Below, piece by piece: positions 13,179-20,909 of a stretch of DNA of 34,904 nt (position 1 is its first letter; every line of letters starts with the position of its first letter). Source of the DNA: a virus. Below the pieces are notes generated by a model that was not told where the DNA came from, did not search any database, and saw only the letters and a program-made list of their open reading frames with translations. The DNA is taken from IMG/VR virus record IMGVR_UViG_3300035698_001390, positions 1 through 34,904 of that record; one strand, written 5' to 3'. Position numbers and translations under genes: made by a program.

Positions 13179-14048
13179 ATGGATACTTCCACAAAGAAAG
13201 CCCCCGCCAAGAAAGCCCCGGCCAAGCGTCGCAACGCCGCCAACGTAAACCCGAAAGGCAGCGAAACGCAGACACGTAAAAAGCTCGCCCCTATCGGTAA
13301 GGAAATCGACGCCAAGCTTGAACTGGCCAAAAAGGCAGACGGCAAAGCCTTCGACTATCGGTTAAGCGCGGCGATCCGTGCCGCCGAAGCAAAGGAGCTT
13401 TGCAAGGGCGCGAAAATCAATTTCGAAGCGTGGGTTAAGGAGAACGTGACGCAGGCGTTTGAGACCGTGCGCAAACTGGCGACGATTGGCGCGAGCAAAG
13501 ACCCGGCACAAGCCCTTGAAGACTTTCGGTCCCGCAATGCGGCGTACAATAAGAAAGCACGCGACGCCAAGGCGGAAAGCGTCGCCAGCGGCGGCGGCAG
13601 CGGCGAACCCCAATCGGCAGGCGCGATTGCCGGGCCGGTGCGTGATGCGACGGATACGCCGTTCGAGGCGGCGCGCAAAGCACTGGCCAAGATGAAAGAT
13701 GATGAGAGGCTCAACTTTCTGCGCAGCATGGCGGATGGGCTTGGAATGGCCGTTGTCCCTAAAGACCATCAGACGGCAGCAAAGGCAGCGCACGCCACAA
13801 CGGCGGCAGACCAGTTCGAGGCCGCCTACACTCGCATGGGCGCGGTTCAGCGCACGCGGTCTCTCGAATGGGCGGCGAATCTCTCAGGGGCGGCGCTGAA
13901 ATTCCCCAGATCGATTGTTGAGGATATCGACCCGCTGGAAATTCCCGCGATCCTCCAGCGCACGCCCCCGGCCAAGAAGGGCGAGGCAAAGAAAGCCCCG
14001 GCCAAGCGTCGCACGTTGAGGGAAATCAAGGCAGCGGCGAGCGCCTAA
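13179..14048 (+). CDS. basic DNA-binding-like protein, paralog B
   Basis: A 289-residue paralog of the protein at 3941-4657. It has a histone-H1-like tail (KKAPAKKAPAKRR, about 6-18), a conserved core (about 35-130: KEIDAKLELAKKADGKAFDY, INFEAWVKENVTQAFETVRK, PAQALEDFRSRN), a Gly/Ser linker, a C-terminal domain matching paralog A (DDERLNFLRSMADGLGMAVV against DDEALRIMKAQAKNRGVEII) and a second basic tail (KKAPAKRRTLREIK). The two tails are encoded by an identical 25-base direct repeat. Tails at both ends plus an HTH-like core (AFETVRKLATIG) suggest nucleic-acid binding, and a DUF3102-like relation is possible. Palindromes flank it: degenerate at 13067-13082, perfect at 14059-14074. It may bind the palindrome, by inference only. 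Confidence 0.8.
   Translation: MDTSTKKAPAKKAPAKRRNAANVNPKGSETQTRKKLAPIGKEIDAKLELAKKADGKAFDYRLSAAIRAAEAKELCKGAKINFEAWVKENVTQAFETVRKLATIGASKDPAQALEDFRSRNAAYNKKARDAKAESVASGGGSGEPQSAGAIAGPVRDATDTPFEAARKALAKMKDDERLNFLRSMADGLGMAVVPKDHQTAAKAAHATTAADQFEAAYTRMGAVQRTRSLEWAANLSGAALKFPRSIVEDIDPLEIPAILQRTPPAKKGEAKKAPAKRRTLREIKAAASA
13209..13233 (+). repeat. 25-base direct repeat, copy 1
   Basis: Identical to 13989-14013. It encodes the KKAPAKRR-type basic segment at the N-terminus of paralog B; the second copy encodes the C-terminal one. Confidence 0.85.
13989..14013 (+). repeat. 25-base direct repeat, copy 2
   Basis: Second copy of the repeat at 13209-13233, in the same reading phase. It suggests that the C-terminal tail arose by duplication of the N-terminal one. 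Confidence 0.85.
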
Positions 14049-14058
14049 CGCGCCCCCC

Positions 14059-14074
14059 GGTCTCACGTGAGACC
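14059..14074. repeat. 16-base palindrome, copy 14 (intergenic)
   Basis: Perfect copy between the paralog B stop and its terminator. Confidence 0.98.
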
Positions 14075-14077
14075 ATA

Positions 14078-14110
14078 GCCCCCGCTGGCATACGCTGGCG
14101 GGGGCTTCTT
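14078..14110 (+). terminator. rightward terminator after basic paralog B
   Basis: GCCCCCGC (14078-14085) pairs with GCGGGGGC (14098-14105), followed by TTCTT. It lies 3 bases after palindrome 14059-14074. Confidence 0.7.
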
Positions 14111-14119
14111 AATGGGCGC

Positions 14120-14148
14120 TTGCGTATATCTCCCGTTGCGCGTATAAA
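14120..14148 (+). promoter_or_regulatory. promoter for the 14213-14921 genes
   Basis: TTGCGT (14120-14125), a 17-base spacer and TATAAA (14143-14148), placed between the terminator and the next gene. Confidence 0.5.
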
Positions 14149-14212
14149 GTGACTACGGCATAACGCCGGGGGGCAGCGCTCGCCCCCGTCATAGAAGCAA
14201 AGGAAAAGACCC

Positions 14213-14683
14213 ATGAAGACCCAGTTCGAGACGGCAGCGACGATACTGGACCTGATGTATGACGCTAACCTGTCTGATAGCGATCAGGCGGCAGCATGGC
14301 AAACGCCGGATATGTGTAACCAGTGCGGGGGCTTGTATGGTGCCCTGTGGAACGCCTTGAACAAGGTACTGCCGGAGGGCTTCCACGAATACCTTCAAGG
14401 CGGCGACTATTTATACGGCGCTGAAGAGCTTGAAGCCCTGTATTCTCAGTATGTTCAAGGAAGCCATGAAGAGCGCCTTGAAGCGCTGGGGGTTCGTGAA
14501 GTGGCACTGCGCGATGTGAAGCGGGGCGAGCTAGTGCGGCGCAAGCCTGATAGCCTTACAACCTTTGAACGCGGGGCATATGATAGCGGAACCAATTGCT
14601 ACTCCCTGATAGACTGGGCGGACATGAACCGCGAAATATTCGTGAAGGCACACATGACCGTTTATGTCGGGTTCACTTTCTAG
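14213..14683 (+). CDS. conserved phage protein (RKPDS..YVGFTF type)
   Basis: A 156-residue protein of two parts. Residues 1-90 (ILDLMYDANL..., VLPEGFHEYLQGG) resemble the leftward protein at 10482. Residues about 98-156 (EVALRDVKRGELVRRKPDS..., DMNREIFVKAHMTVYVGFTF) match a domain I recall from many phages of Proteobacteria; function unknown. ATG follows AAAGGAAAAG. Confidence 0.75.
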   Translation: MKTQFETAATILDLMYDANLSDSDQAAAWQTPDMCNQCGGLYGALWNALNKVLPEGFHEYLQGGDYLYGAEELEALYSQYVQGSHEERLEALGVREVALRDVKRGELVRRKPDSLTTFERGAYDSGTNCYSLIDWADMNREIFVKAHMTVYVGFTF

Positions 14684-14705
14684 TCACAAGCAAAGGAACA
14701 GAGTA

Positions 14706-14921
14706 ATGGCAAATCTTACTTACTGGTTTTCAGAATGCCCCGACGATAGCACTGCATATAGTGTGCGGGAGAAGACAAAGCGGGAGGCGTTGAAAGTCAT
14801 AGACGAATGCGGGGGGCGCGAACGCTGGCCAGCGCCCCGGAAAGTGACAATGGAGTATCGAGACGGGTTCGATCTCATGAGGGAGTGTACCGGAGAGGGC
14901 CGGTTATTCTGGGAGACGTAA
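14706..14921 (+). CDS. small conserved phage protein
   Basis: A 71-residue protein, MANLTYWFSECPDDSTAYSV, of a type common in phages (YW-x-(A/S)EC-x2-DS start); function unknown. ATG 14706 follows AAAGGAAC; the longer reading from 14664 overlaps the upstream gene and lacks a site. A strong terminator follows. Confidence 0.7.
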   Translation: MANLTYWFSECPDDSTAYSVREKTKREALKVIDECGGRERWPAPRKVTMEYRDGFDLMRECTGEGRLFWET

Positions 14922-14958
14922 AAGCCCCAGCCCCAGCCCAGCCCCAGCCCCGCCCCTG

Positions 14959-14993
14959 AAGCCCCGCCAGCCCCCACTGGCGGGGCTTTTCTA
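14959..14993 (+). terminator. strong rightward terminator
   Basis: A 12-base stem AAGCCCCGCCAG (14959-14970) / CTGGCGGGGCTT (14977-14988) with a 6-base loop, then TTCT. It ends the rightward early group. Confidence 0.85.
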
Positions 14994-15153
14994 TGCCTCT
15001 CAGGTGCGCTAGGGCGAGGCGTGAGGGTCTATTGTGGGTTATTGTGGGCGAGTGTGCCTTGTGGGGGCTAAGGCTTCTCACGCGGCCTCTGGGGCAATCT
15101 GTGACGCCTATCGCTCAGCGCTCTCCAGCCCCCGGCCCTGCCCCAGCGCCCCC

Positions 15154-15169
15154 GGTCTCACGTGAGACC
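15154..15169. repeat. 16-base palindrome, copy 15 (noncoding repeats)
   Basis: Perfect copy in the GC-rich repeat region; the closest pair with copy 16. Confidence 0.98.
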
Positions 15170-15224
15170 AGCGCCCAGCGCACGCCAGCCCCAGCGCCCA
15201 GCGCACGCCAGCCCCAGCGCCTCC

Positions 15225-15240
15225 GGTCTCACGTGAGACC
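15225..15240. repeat. 16-base palindrome, copy 16 (noncoding repeats)
   Basis: Perfect copy 71 bases from copy 15, with CAGCGCCC-type repeats between them. Confidence 0.98.
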
Positions 15241-15506
15241 AGCCCCGGCCCTGCCCCGGTAATCGCCGCAAACCCTCAAATCATAGGCCCTCAATCGCAC
15301 TACAAGCGGCGCACGTGCGATAGGGCATAGCCCATGTGTGATCTATCATTGTTGGCCATACCTGCGCATCTGGATCGTAGGCTAAACGCACAAGTCAGCG
15401 GTAGTCGCGGCTCGCCTGTGTACCCAGCGCACAGGTGGATATCGTTAGGTAGGCGAGCTATCGGTCGGGGCGGCGGCGGTTCGGGGGCACCCCCACCCCT
15501 GTTCCG

Positions 15507-15537
15507 TGGCTGACTCCTAGGAGTCCGAAGCCTTTTT
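15507..15537 (+). terminator. hairpin with T-run before the late promoter
   Basis: Contains the 14-base palindrome GACTCCTAGGAGTC (15512-15525). Outer bases GGCT and AGCC extend the stem across a CGA bulge, and TTTTT follows. It could insulate the late promoter at 15546 from upstream transcription. Confidence 0.5.
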
Positions 15538-15545
15538 CAGCCCCC

Positions 15546-15574
15546 TTGACACATTACAATAGACCCCCTACCCT
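15546..15574 (+). promoter_or_regulatory. probable late promoter
   Basis: TTGACA (15546-15551), a 17-base spacer and TACCCT (15569-15574), in front of the late operon. The -35 is consensus and the -10 is weak, so an activator may be needed. Confidence 0.5.
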
Positions 15575-15617
15575 ACCCCAGCTATCAACAGAAAAATTTT
15601 AGAAAGGTACGGAGAAA

Positions 15618-15932
15618 ATGGAACATAAATCTGATTTTGAGACCGCCGAAGTTCGCGCAATCATCTCGGGCTACGCCATTACCATCGCAATGTTTATTAT
15701 GGGGTTGCTTCTGCTGCCCACGGGAGACAAGGGCGCGGCCATGGTCCTCATCGTCTGCTCTTTCGCTGCGTGGGGCTTCGCATACGCGGGCGAAACGCTC
15801 GTCGGCATCATCGCGCTCGGGCACAGCGGCACCGCCTTGAAGGACTTGTGGACCGGGAGCTTCTGCGCTTACATTGTCTCTACGTGTATTGGCCTCGGTC
15901 AGGTCGCGACGCTGTTCTGGCGTCTTATTTAG
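15618..15932 (+). CDS. membrane protein with three TM segments
   Basis: A 104-residue protein with a hydrophilic start (MEHKSDFETAEVRA) and three hydrophobic helices (about 14-36, 40-66, 80-102). First gene of the late operon. It could be a holin, a superinfection-exclusion protein or another envelope protein; no motif decides. ATG follows AGAAAGGTACGGAG. The stop lies 3 bases before palindrome 15936-15951. Confidence 0.65.
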   Translation: MEHKSDFETAEVRAIISGYAITIAMFIMGLLLLPTGDKGAAMVLIVCSFAAWGFAYAGETLVGIIALGHSGTALKDLWTGSFCAYIVSTCIGLGQVATLFWRLI

Positions 15933-15935
15933 CGA

Positions 15936-15951
15936 GGTCTCACGTGAGACC
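15936..15951. repeat. 16-base palindrome, copy 17 (intergenic)
   Basis: Perfect copy, 3 bases after the stop of the three-TM membrane protein. Confidence 0.98.
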
Positions 15952-16151
15952 ACTCAATAGACGGCGGAATTCCGCCATAGTTGACTAGCTCTGGCGATCC
16001 GGCCTATTGTAGTCCTCGCTGGACCGCGCCGCTGGATCGCTGGAGGGAGGAGTGCCCTCCTCTCCCTCGGGGGTTGGGCTGGCTGCTAACAGTACGGGGG
16101 GAGAGCAGATTCATCTCCTGCTCTCTCCCCACCTAACAGGAGAATATTGAT
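15952..16151 (+). other. leader of the terminase genes with hairpin
   Basis: About 200 noncoding bases. GAGAGCAG (16100-16107) and CTGCTCTC (16117-16124), with flanking G-rich and C-rich runs, form a stem shortly before the small terminase. It could be a translational control element or part of a packaging recognition site; neither is shown. Confidence 0.35.
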
Positions 16152-16787
16152 ATGGGTAACAAGAACTTGAAAAAGAAGGCCATGACGAAGGCCAAAGCTC
16201 GCGGGATCAAGACCCCCACGGTGCCCACCGACCAACAAATGACCGCGATTGATTTCCTGTTCGGGATATCCAATTTTAACAAGACAGATGCGCAACGGCG
16301 CGCAGGGTACAGGAATCCCAACAAATACCATAATATGTGGAAGCTCCCTCATGTATCGGCAGAGGTGGAGCGCCGCCATCAAGTATTGGCCAAGAAATAC
16401 GATGTGAACTATGAGAAGACGCTTCTTGAGATCGCAAAGATTGCGTACTCGAACCCGGCTGACCTCATGGAGATCGATGATGACGGGAACCTGTTCTTCG
16501 ATTTTCGGAAGGCAGATGCAGCGACCTTGGGCACCATTGGCGAGGTGACTGTAGAGACCCGGCGTGAGGATAGCGGTGAAGTTGATCCCAATACCGGGCG
16601 CAAAATCCTCGTTGATGTGCGGCGGGTGAAGGTGAAGCCGTATAATAAGCAGGCTGCTCTGGATGCTCTTATGAAGCACGCGGGCATGTCGAAGGAGAAG
16701 ATCACGGTAGAGGGTACTGTGAATCTGGTTGATCGTATCAGGGGTGCGCGTCGGCGTACCGGAAAGGCTGAAGATGAAGCTGATTAA
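16152..16787 (+). CDS. terS: terminase small subunit
   Basis: A 211-residue protein with a basic start (MGNKNLKKKAMTKAKARG) and an N-terminal HTH (about 30-75: AIDFLFG..., NKTDAQRRAGYRNPNKY, ..., VSAEVERRHQ) of the Terminase_2 type. A middle domain contains YSNPADLMEIDDDGNL, and VKPYNKQAALDALMKHAGM lies in the C-terminal third, both characteristic of this family. It recognises phage DNA for packaging and hands it to the large subunit encoded two genes downstream. ATG follows AGGAGAATATTGAT. Confidence 0.85.
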   Translation: MGNKNLKKKAMTKAKARGIKTPTVPTDQQMTAIDFLFGISNFNKTDAQRRAGYRNPNKYHNMWKLPHVSAEVERRHQVLAKKYDVNYEKTLLEIAKIAYSNPADLMEIDDDGNLFFDFRKADAATLGTIGEVTVETRREDSGEVDPNTGRKILVDVRRVKVKPYNKQAALDALMKHAGMSKEKITVEGTVNLVDRIRGARRRTGKAEDEAD

Positions 16788-16998
16788 ATTGAACACGTGC
16801 TATTCCAGCGATGCGTCGCAGACCGAGACGGTGTATGTGAACTCCGAGCGCATAGAGTCCGTTATGAACCATTACTTCTCGGGGGTGAACCAAAAAGGGT
16901 CGGTGGTGCATATGGAGGGCGGGGCGCGCTACCACTTGCTCATGCTTGCGGAGGATACGGTGCATATGCTGCATAGGGCTATGGGGCACACCGGATGA
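16774..16998 (+). CDS. small FlbD-like phage protein
   Basis: A 74-residue protein, MKLIKLNTCYSSDASQTETV. The layout YVNSERIESV...GSVVHMEGGARYHLLMLAEDTVHML resembles FlbD-type small beta proteins (vN-x2-I, then (G)-x-(V)-x-(M)-x2-G); a role here is unknown. ATG 16774 lies inside the end of the small terminase gene behind GGAAAGG. Its stop overlaps the large terminase start (ATGA). Confidence 0.65.
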   Translation: MKLIKLNTCYSSDASQTETVYVNSERIESVMNHYFSGVNQKGSVVHMEGGARYHLLMLAEDTVHMLHRAMGHTG

Positions 16999-18578
16999 GT
17001 ATCGCCACGGTCTCACGCGAGACCAGATCAGCGGATGATGAACTCGCCGAGCTTATGGGTGAGTTCTTTTTTGATCCGTTGGGGTACGTCATGGCGGCGT
17101 TCCCGTGGGATGAAGATAGCACGCTTCAGGTAGTCCCGCTACCGGAGAAGTACCACGCCCGCTTCCCCGGCTGCGTCTGGGGACCTGATGAGTGGGCCTG
17201 CGAGTTCCTCGATGAGTGGGGCGAAGAGATCAAGGCTCGGAACTTCAATGGGCGCGAGCCTGTCGATCCTATCCGCTTCAGCACTGTCTCAGGGCATGAG
17301 ATCGGAAAGACCACGCTGGTTGCGTGGATTATCAAGTTTATCATGGATACCCGCCCGATGTCGAAAGGGTCCGTCACCGCCGTTACTGATGAACAGCTAC
17401 GGACGAAGACGTGGGCGGAACTGGGCAAGTGGCACTACCTGTCCCTCACTGAGCATTGGTTCGATTACTCTGTTGGCCGAGGCTCCATGTCGCTGTCGCA
17501 CAAAAACCCCAAGTACAAAGGATCATGGCGCTGCGATGCAAGAACCTGCCGAGAAGAAAAATCTGAAGCCTTCGCCGGACAGCACGCGCCGTCCGCAACC
17601 TCCTTTTATGTGTTCGATGAAGCAAGTGGTATCGGCAATAAAATCTTCGAAGTTAGAGAAGGCGGGCTTACTTCAGGCGAGCCTATGGTTTTCGATTTCG
17701 GAAACGGCACTAGGAATTCTGGGGCGTTCTATGAAAACTGTGAAGGGCGGCGCTCCGCCCGCTACATAGTCCGAAGCATTGATAGCCGCGATGTCTTCAT
17801 AACGAACAAGCGCAAGATCGAGCAGGACAGAGAGGATTACGGCGAGGACTCCGACTTCTTCAGAACTCGCTGGCGCGGACTGTTCCCTGATGCTGGCCTC
17901 ACCCAGTTCATCTCTACTGAGTCGGTCGAAGCCGCGATCAATCGTACCCTGTCGGGCGACGCTACCTACGCGGTCGTGCTGGGCGTTGACGTTGCCCGCT
18001 TCGGGGATGACGCCAGCGTGATATACCCGCGCATGGGCGACGATGCCCGTTCCTTCCCGCCGAAGAAGTTCAACGGCCTCGACACGGTGCAGCTTGTCGA
18101 GAAGGTATGTGAGGAGTTCAATTTCTTCATATCGATAGGCAAGCGCCCTGCCATGATATTTGTGGATGAGACCGGGCTGGGGGCTGGCGTGGTCGATCAG
18201 TTGAGGCACCTTAGCTACCCGGTGACGGGCATAAACTTCGGCAGTCGCCCCGGCTCGGACAAGTACAGGTTCCGGGTGGATGAGATGTGGGGCAGGATCA
18301 GGGAGAACATAGGCCGATTGTGCCTTCCCTCTCGGGAAACGGACGTTGGAGAGAGCCTTTATGAGGACTTGACGCAGCGTGAGTACGGCTTTACTATCGC
18401 GGGCGAGAAGATTAACCTTGAAAGTAAGCCTGATATGAAGAAGCGCGGGCTTCGGTCCCCTGACATCGCTGATGCGCTGGCTCTGACGTATGCTTCAGAG
18501 ATCGTAGAAGTTGATTTCTCGGCCATGCCCGCCCAGCCTGCGGAGTCTCACGACTACGACCCCCACGCTGATCTTTAA
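16995..18578 (+). CDS. terL: terminase large subunit
   Basis: A 527-residue packaging motor. ATPase domain: Walker A SGHEIGKT (99-106), Walker B FYVFDEAS (204-211). Nuclease domain: GVDVARFGDDAS (330-341, Asp332), FVDETGLGAG (389-398, Asp391) and SPDIADAL (488-495). FFDPLGYVMAAFPW near the N-terminus is typical of the BPP-1-like large terminases. Start and upstream stop overlap (ATGA). Residues 6-10 are VSRET, but encoded by GTCTCACGCGAGACC, a copy of the repeat with one synonymous change that breaks the palindrome. Confidence 0.95.
   Translation: MSIATVSRETRSADDELAELMGEFFFDPLGYVMAAFPWDEDSTLQVVPLPEKYHARFPGCVWGPDEWACEFLDEWGEEIKARNFNGREPVDPIRFSTVSGHEIGKTTLVAWIIKFIMDTRPMSKGSVTAVTDEQLRTKTWAELGKWHYLSLTEHWFDYSVGRGSMSLSHKNPKYKGSWRCDARTCREEKSEAFAGQHAPSATSFYVFDEASGIGNKIFEVREGGLTSGEPMVFDFGNGTRNSGAFYENCEGRRSARYIVRSIDSRDVFITNKRKIEQDREDYGEDSDFFRTRWRGLFPDAGLTQFISTESVEAAINRTLSGDATYAVVLGVDVARFGDDASVIYPRMGDDARSFPPKKFNGLDTVQLVEKVCEEFNFFISIGKRPAMIFVDETGLGAGVVDQLRHLSYPVTGINFGSRPGSDKYRFRVDEMWGRIRENIGRLCLPSRETDVGESLYEDLTQREYGFTIAGEKINLESKPDMKKRGLRSPDIADALALTYASEIVEVDFSAMPAQPAESHDYDPHADL
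17009..17024. repeat. degenerate palindrome copy in terL (1 mismatch)
   Basis: GGTCTCACGCGAGACC: the Arg codon is CGC instead of CGT, so the peptide stays VSRET but the palindrome is broken. Confidence 0.9.
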
Positions 18579-18607
18579 TTTAATTCTAGCAGAGAAGGAT
18601 ACCTAAT

Positions 18608-18835
18608 ATGTGCATGGGTGGCGGCGGAAGACCAGCAGCACCGGCTTTACCTCCTCCGGTCCCTGAGCCGGTTGACAAGAGCAATGCGGAGACTGCGAAG
18701 AAGGTTGCGGACGCTCGCAAGAGGGAGCGCTCACTTCTGGCGGGTAGCTCGCTGAGAGCGGCCACGTTGGGGACCACGGCGCTCGGACTTTCGGACACCG
18801 CGCCCACGGCCCTCAAAACCGCTCTCGGAGCCTAG
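18608..18835 (+). CDS. small Gly/Pro-rich protein before the portal
   Basis: A 75-residue protein, MCMGGGGRPAAPALPPPVPE, then a charged helix (KSNAETAKKVADARKRERSL) and a Leu/Thr-rich end. MC-GGG starts of this kind are common in small genes next to portal genes of podoviruses; the role is not known. ATG follows AGAAGGA. Confidence 0.65.
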   Translation: MCMGGGGRPAAPALPPPVPEPVDKSNAETAKKVADARKRERSLLAGSSLRAATLGTTALGLSDTAPTALKTALGA

Positions 18836-18838
18836 CCC

Positions 18839-18854
18839 GGTCTCACGTGAGACC
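18839..18854. repeat. 16-base palindrome, copy 18 (leader)
   Basis: Perfect copy, 11 bases before the portal ATG. Confidence 0.98.
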
Positions 18855-18865
18855 AAGGAGTAAGA

Positions 18866-20563
18866 ATGGCCGAAGTCACCCCGCGCAAATCTGTAGAGAA
18901 GCATGTCGCTGCGATGCGGAGCGAGCAATCTTCTTTTATATCGCACTACAAAGATTTGTCCAAGTTCATAAGCCCCCGCAAGGGGCGCTTTACGCCGGAG
19001 GACAAACGCAACAAAGGCGATAAGGTGATGAACGACATCATCAACAGCCGTGCGACGCAGGCCCATAAGAAAGCCCGATCCGGGATGTTCAACGGCCTCA
19101 TGTCGCCTAGCTCCCCTTGGCTGACCCTAGGGACGGACGACGACTCCCTCTCCGAATTTGGTCCTGCCCGCGACTGGTTTTGGATGGTGCAAGAGGAGAT
19201 GCTGAAGCTATTCGCTCGGTCTAACCTGTACCAAGCCGCCCCCATGCTTCTCGGGGAGGAGCTTTTGTTCGCTACGGGCTGCATGTCGCAGGAGGACGAT
19301 CCGCTCACCTTCTCGCACTTTAAGACGCATACGGCGGGCAGCTATGTGATGGCCCAGAACCACAAGCAAGAAGTCAACACCGTCGGGCTTGAGTTCTCCA
19401 TGACAGTTACGCAGATTATCGAGAAGTTCGCCAAGTCGCGGGGGGAGATCGGCACGCACATAAGCGAGCAGGTCCGCAACTTCTACTCCAAGGGAGACTA
19501 CCACGTGTGGGTGCCCATCACGCAGTACGTTGCGCCAAACAACGGCTTCATCGACGGGAGCCGCCGCCCCACCCAGCGCGAGTTCAAATCTGTATACTAC
19601 GAACCCGGCGACAACCGGGATATGTTCTTGTCCGAGAAGGGCTACGACGAATTCCCCTTCTACTGCCCCCGCTGGGAGACCACAGGCGAGGACGTGTACG
19701 GAACGGACTGCCCCGCAATGACGGCCCTTGGCGATATTCGCCAGCTTCAGCTTGAAGAGAAGCGCAAGGCTCAGGGGCTTGATAAGATGGTAACTCCGGT
19801 CATGCAGGGGCCTGCCGCGCTCCGCAATGTCCCTTTCCACAATCTGCCCGGCCACATGATTACCTTCGACTCCTCGGGGGACGGCAAAGGCGTTCGGCCC
19901 GCGTATGATGTCAACCTGCCGCTGCAAGAGCTTGGTATGGATATCGAGCGCATCGAGCACCGGATCAACGAAGCATTCCACACCGATCTGTTTCTGGCGA
20001 TCACAGAAATGCAGGGCATCCAGCCCCGCAACCAACTGGAGCTTACGCATCGCAATCAGGAGCGCCTCACCCAGCTTGGGCCGGTCTTGGAGCGCCAGTT
20101 CCATGATTGGCTGGATCGCATGGTGAGCCGCAGCTTCAATATGATGGTGCGCCAGAAGCTCGTCCCGCCCGCGCCTGACGTGCTAGCCGGACGCCCGCTC
20201 CGGGCCAACTACGTGTCTACTCTTGCGGTGGCCCAGCAGTCCGTCGCTACCGGCAATATGGATCGCTTCTTTGCGGTCGTGGGCGGGCTTGCTCAGACCC
20301 CCGGCTTTGAGGGAGCTTCCGACAAGGTTGACAGCGATCAGGCCGTGGATGAGTACGCCAAGCGCATCGGCGTGCCTCCTCGCATCATCGTGTCCGATGA
20401 CGAAGTTGCCAAACGCCGCGCCGCAGAAGCGAAGGCGATGGAACAGCAGAACATGCTGGATCAAGGGCAGCAGCTTGCGGACATGGCTAAGTCGGCGGGC
20501 GGCATTGACCTCGGCAACGACTCTGTTGCGTCCCGCACGGCCCAAAGCTTGACGGGGGGCTAG
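18866..20563 (+). CDS. portal (head-tail connector) protein
   Basis: A 565-residue head-to-tail connector of the T7 gp8/BPP-1 type. Visible family features are the N-terminal KDLSKFISPRKGRF, SGMFNGLMSPSSPWLTLG, FARSNLYQAAPMLLGEELLFATGC, the middle region FPFYCPRWETTGEDVYGTDCP, and the C-terminal helix with TEMQGIQPRNQLELTHRNQE. It forms the ring through which DNA enters and leaves. ATG follows AAGGAG, 11 bases after palindrome 18839-18854. Confidence 0.93.
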   Translation: MAEVTPRKSVEKHVAAMRSEQSSFISHYKDLSKFISPRKGRFTPEDKRNKGDKVMNDIINSRATQAHKKARSGMFNGLMSPSSPWLTLGTDDDSLSEFGPARDWFWMVQEEMLKLFARSNLYQAAPMLLGEELLFATGCMSQEDDPLTFSHFKTHTAGSYVMAQNHKQEVNTVGLEFSMTVTQIIEKFAKSRGEIGTHISEQVRNFYSKGDYHVWVPITQYVAPNNGFIDGSRRPTQREFKSVYYEPGDNRDMFLSEKGYDEFPFYCPRWETTGEDVYGTDCPAMTALGDIRQLQLEEKRKAQGLDKMVTPVMQGPAALRNVPFHNLPGHMITFDSSGDGKGVRPAYDVNLPLQELGMDIERIEHRINEAFHTDLFLAITEMQGIQPRNQLELTHRNQERLTQLGPVLERQFHDWLDRMVSRSFNMMVRQKLVPPAPDVLAGRPLRANYVSTLAVAQQSVATGNMDRFFAVVGGLAQTPGFEGASDKVDSDQAVDEYAKRIGVPPRIIVSDDEVAKRRAAEAKAMEQQNMLDQGQQLADMAKSAGGIDLGNDSVASRTAQSLTGG

Positions 20564-20566
20564 GTG

Positions 20567-20905
20567 ATGGCTGAAGAAGAATTAGACCCTCTTGAGGCGC
20601 TGGAACTGGACGAGCGCCTTAAGCAAATTCAGGCAGAGGGCCAAAAAGCTCTTGTGCTTGGGTTCCTGAATACTAAGGACGGCAGAGCTTTCTGCTATAC
20701 GATGCTGGAGCTTACCGGGCTAAACGCCAAGATATTCAGCACCGACCACGCTCAGATGGCATACTTCGAGGGGCGCAGAGAGGTGGGCTTAGACCTGCAA
20801 GAAATACTCTTTACACATGGGGCTAATCTCTATAGCCTTATGCAGACTGAGGCGACAGAGCGGATGCACTATCAAACTGAACAAGCGAAATTGAGGGAAA
20901 AGTAA
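20567..20905 (+). CDS. Bbp19-like phage structural protein
   Basis: A 112-residue protein with DGRAFCYTMLELTGL and AYFEGRREVGLDLQEILF, the pattern of the Bbp19 family found between portal and scaffold in BPP-1-like phages. Its exact role is unknown. I chose ATG 20567, 4 bases after the portal stop (GTG 20564 is an alternative). Confidence 0.75.
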   Translation: MAEEELDPLEALELDERLKQIQAEGQKALVLGFLNTKDGRAFCYTMLELTGLNAKIFSTDHAQMAYFEGRREVGLDLQEILFTHGANLYSLMQTEATERMHYQTEQAKLREK

Positions 20906-20909
20906 TATC

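Larger units (their letters stand above)
14994..15540. other. GC-rich noncoding repeat region
   Basis: About 550 bases without a gene I can support. 15110-15258 is built of CCAGCGCCC-type repeats, including a 23-base unit present twice between the two palindromes at 15154 and 15225, which lie 71 bases apart. 15259-15500 has no recognised structure apart from short palindromes such as GCACGTGC near 15312. Open frames here read straight through the repeats and lack ribosome binding sites. A DNA-structural or regulatory role before the late operon is possible. Confidence 0.5.

Noticed and set aside
14993-15262. An 89-residue open frame through the GC-rich repeats
   Set aside because: It reads through simple repeats and both palindromes in different phases, has no ribosome binding site and lies after a strong terminator.
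15312-15325. GCACGTGC near 15312 and other CACGTG boxes (2741, 19502, 24233) as further palindrome copies
   Set aside because: Only the six- to ten-base core matches; the outer GGTCT/AGACC arms are absent.
15259-15500. tRNA gene in the noncoding block
   Set aside because: No T-loop GTTCGAATC-like box or cloverleaf pairing could be found by eye.
16094-16130. Hairpin before the small terminase as a terminator
   Set aside because: No T-run follows and it lies directly before a well-supported gene; kept only as a possible leader structure.
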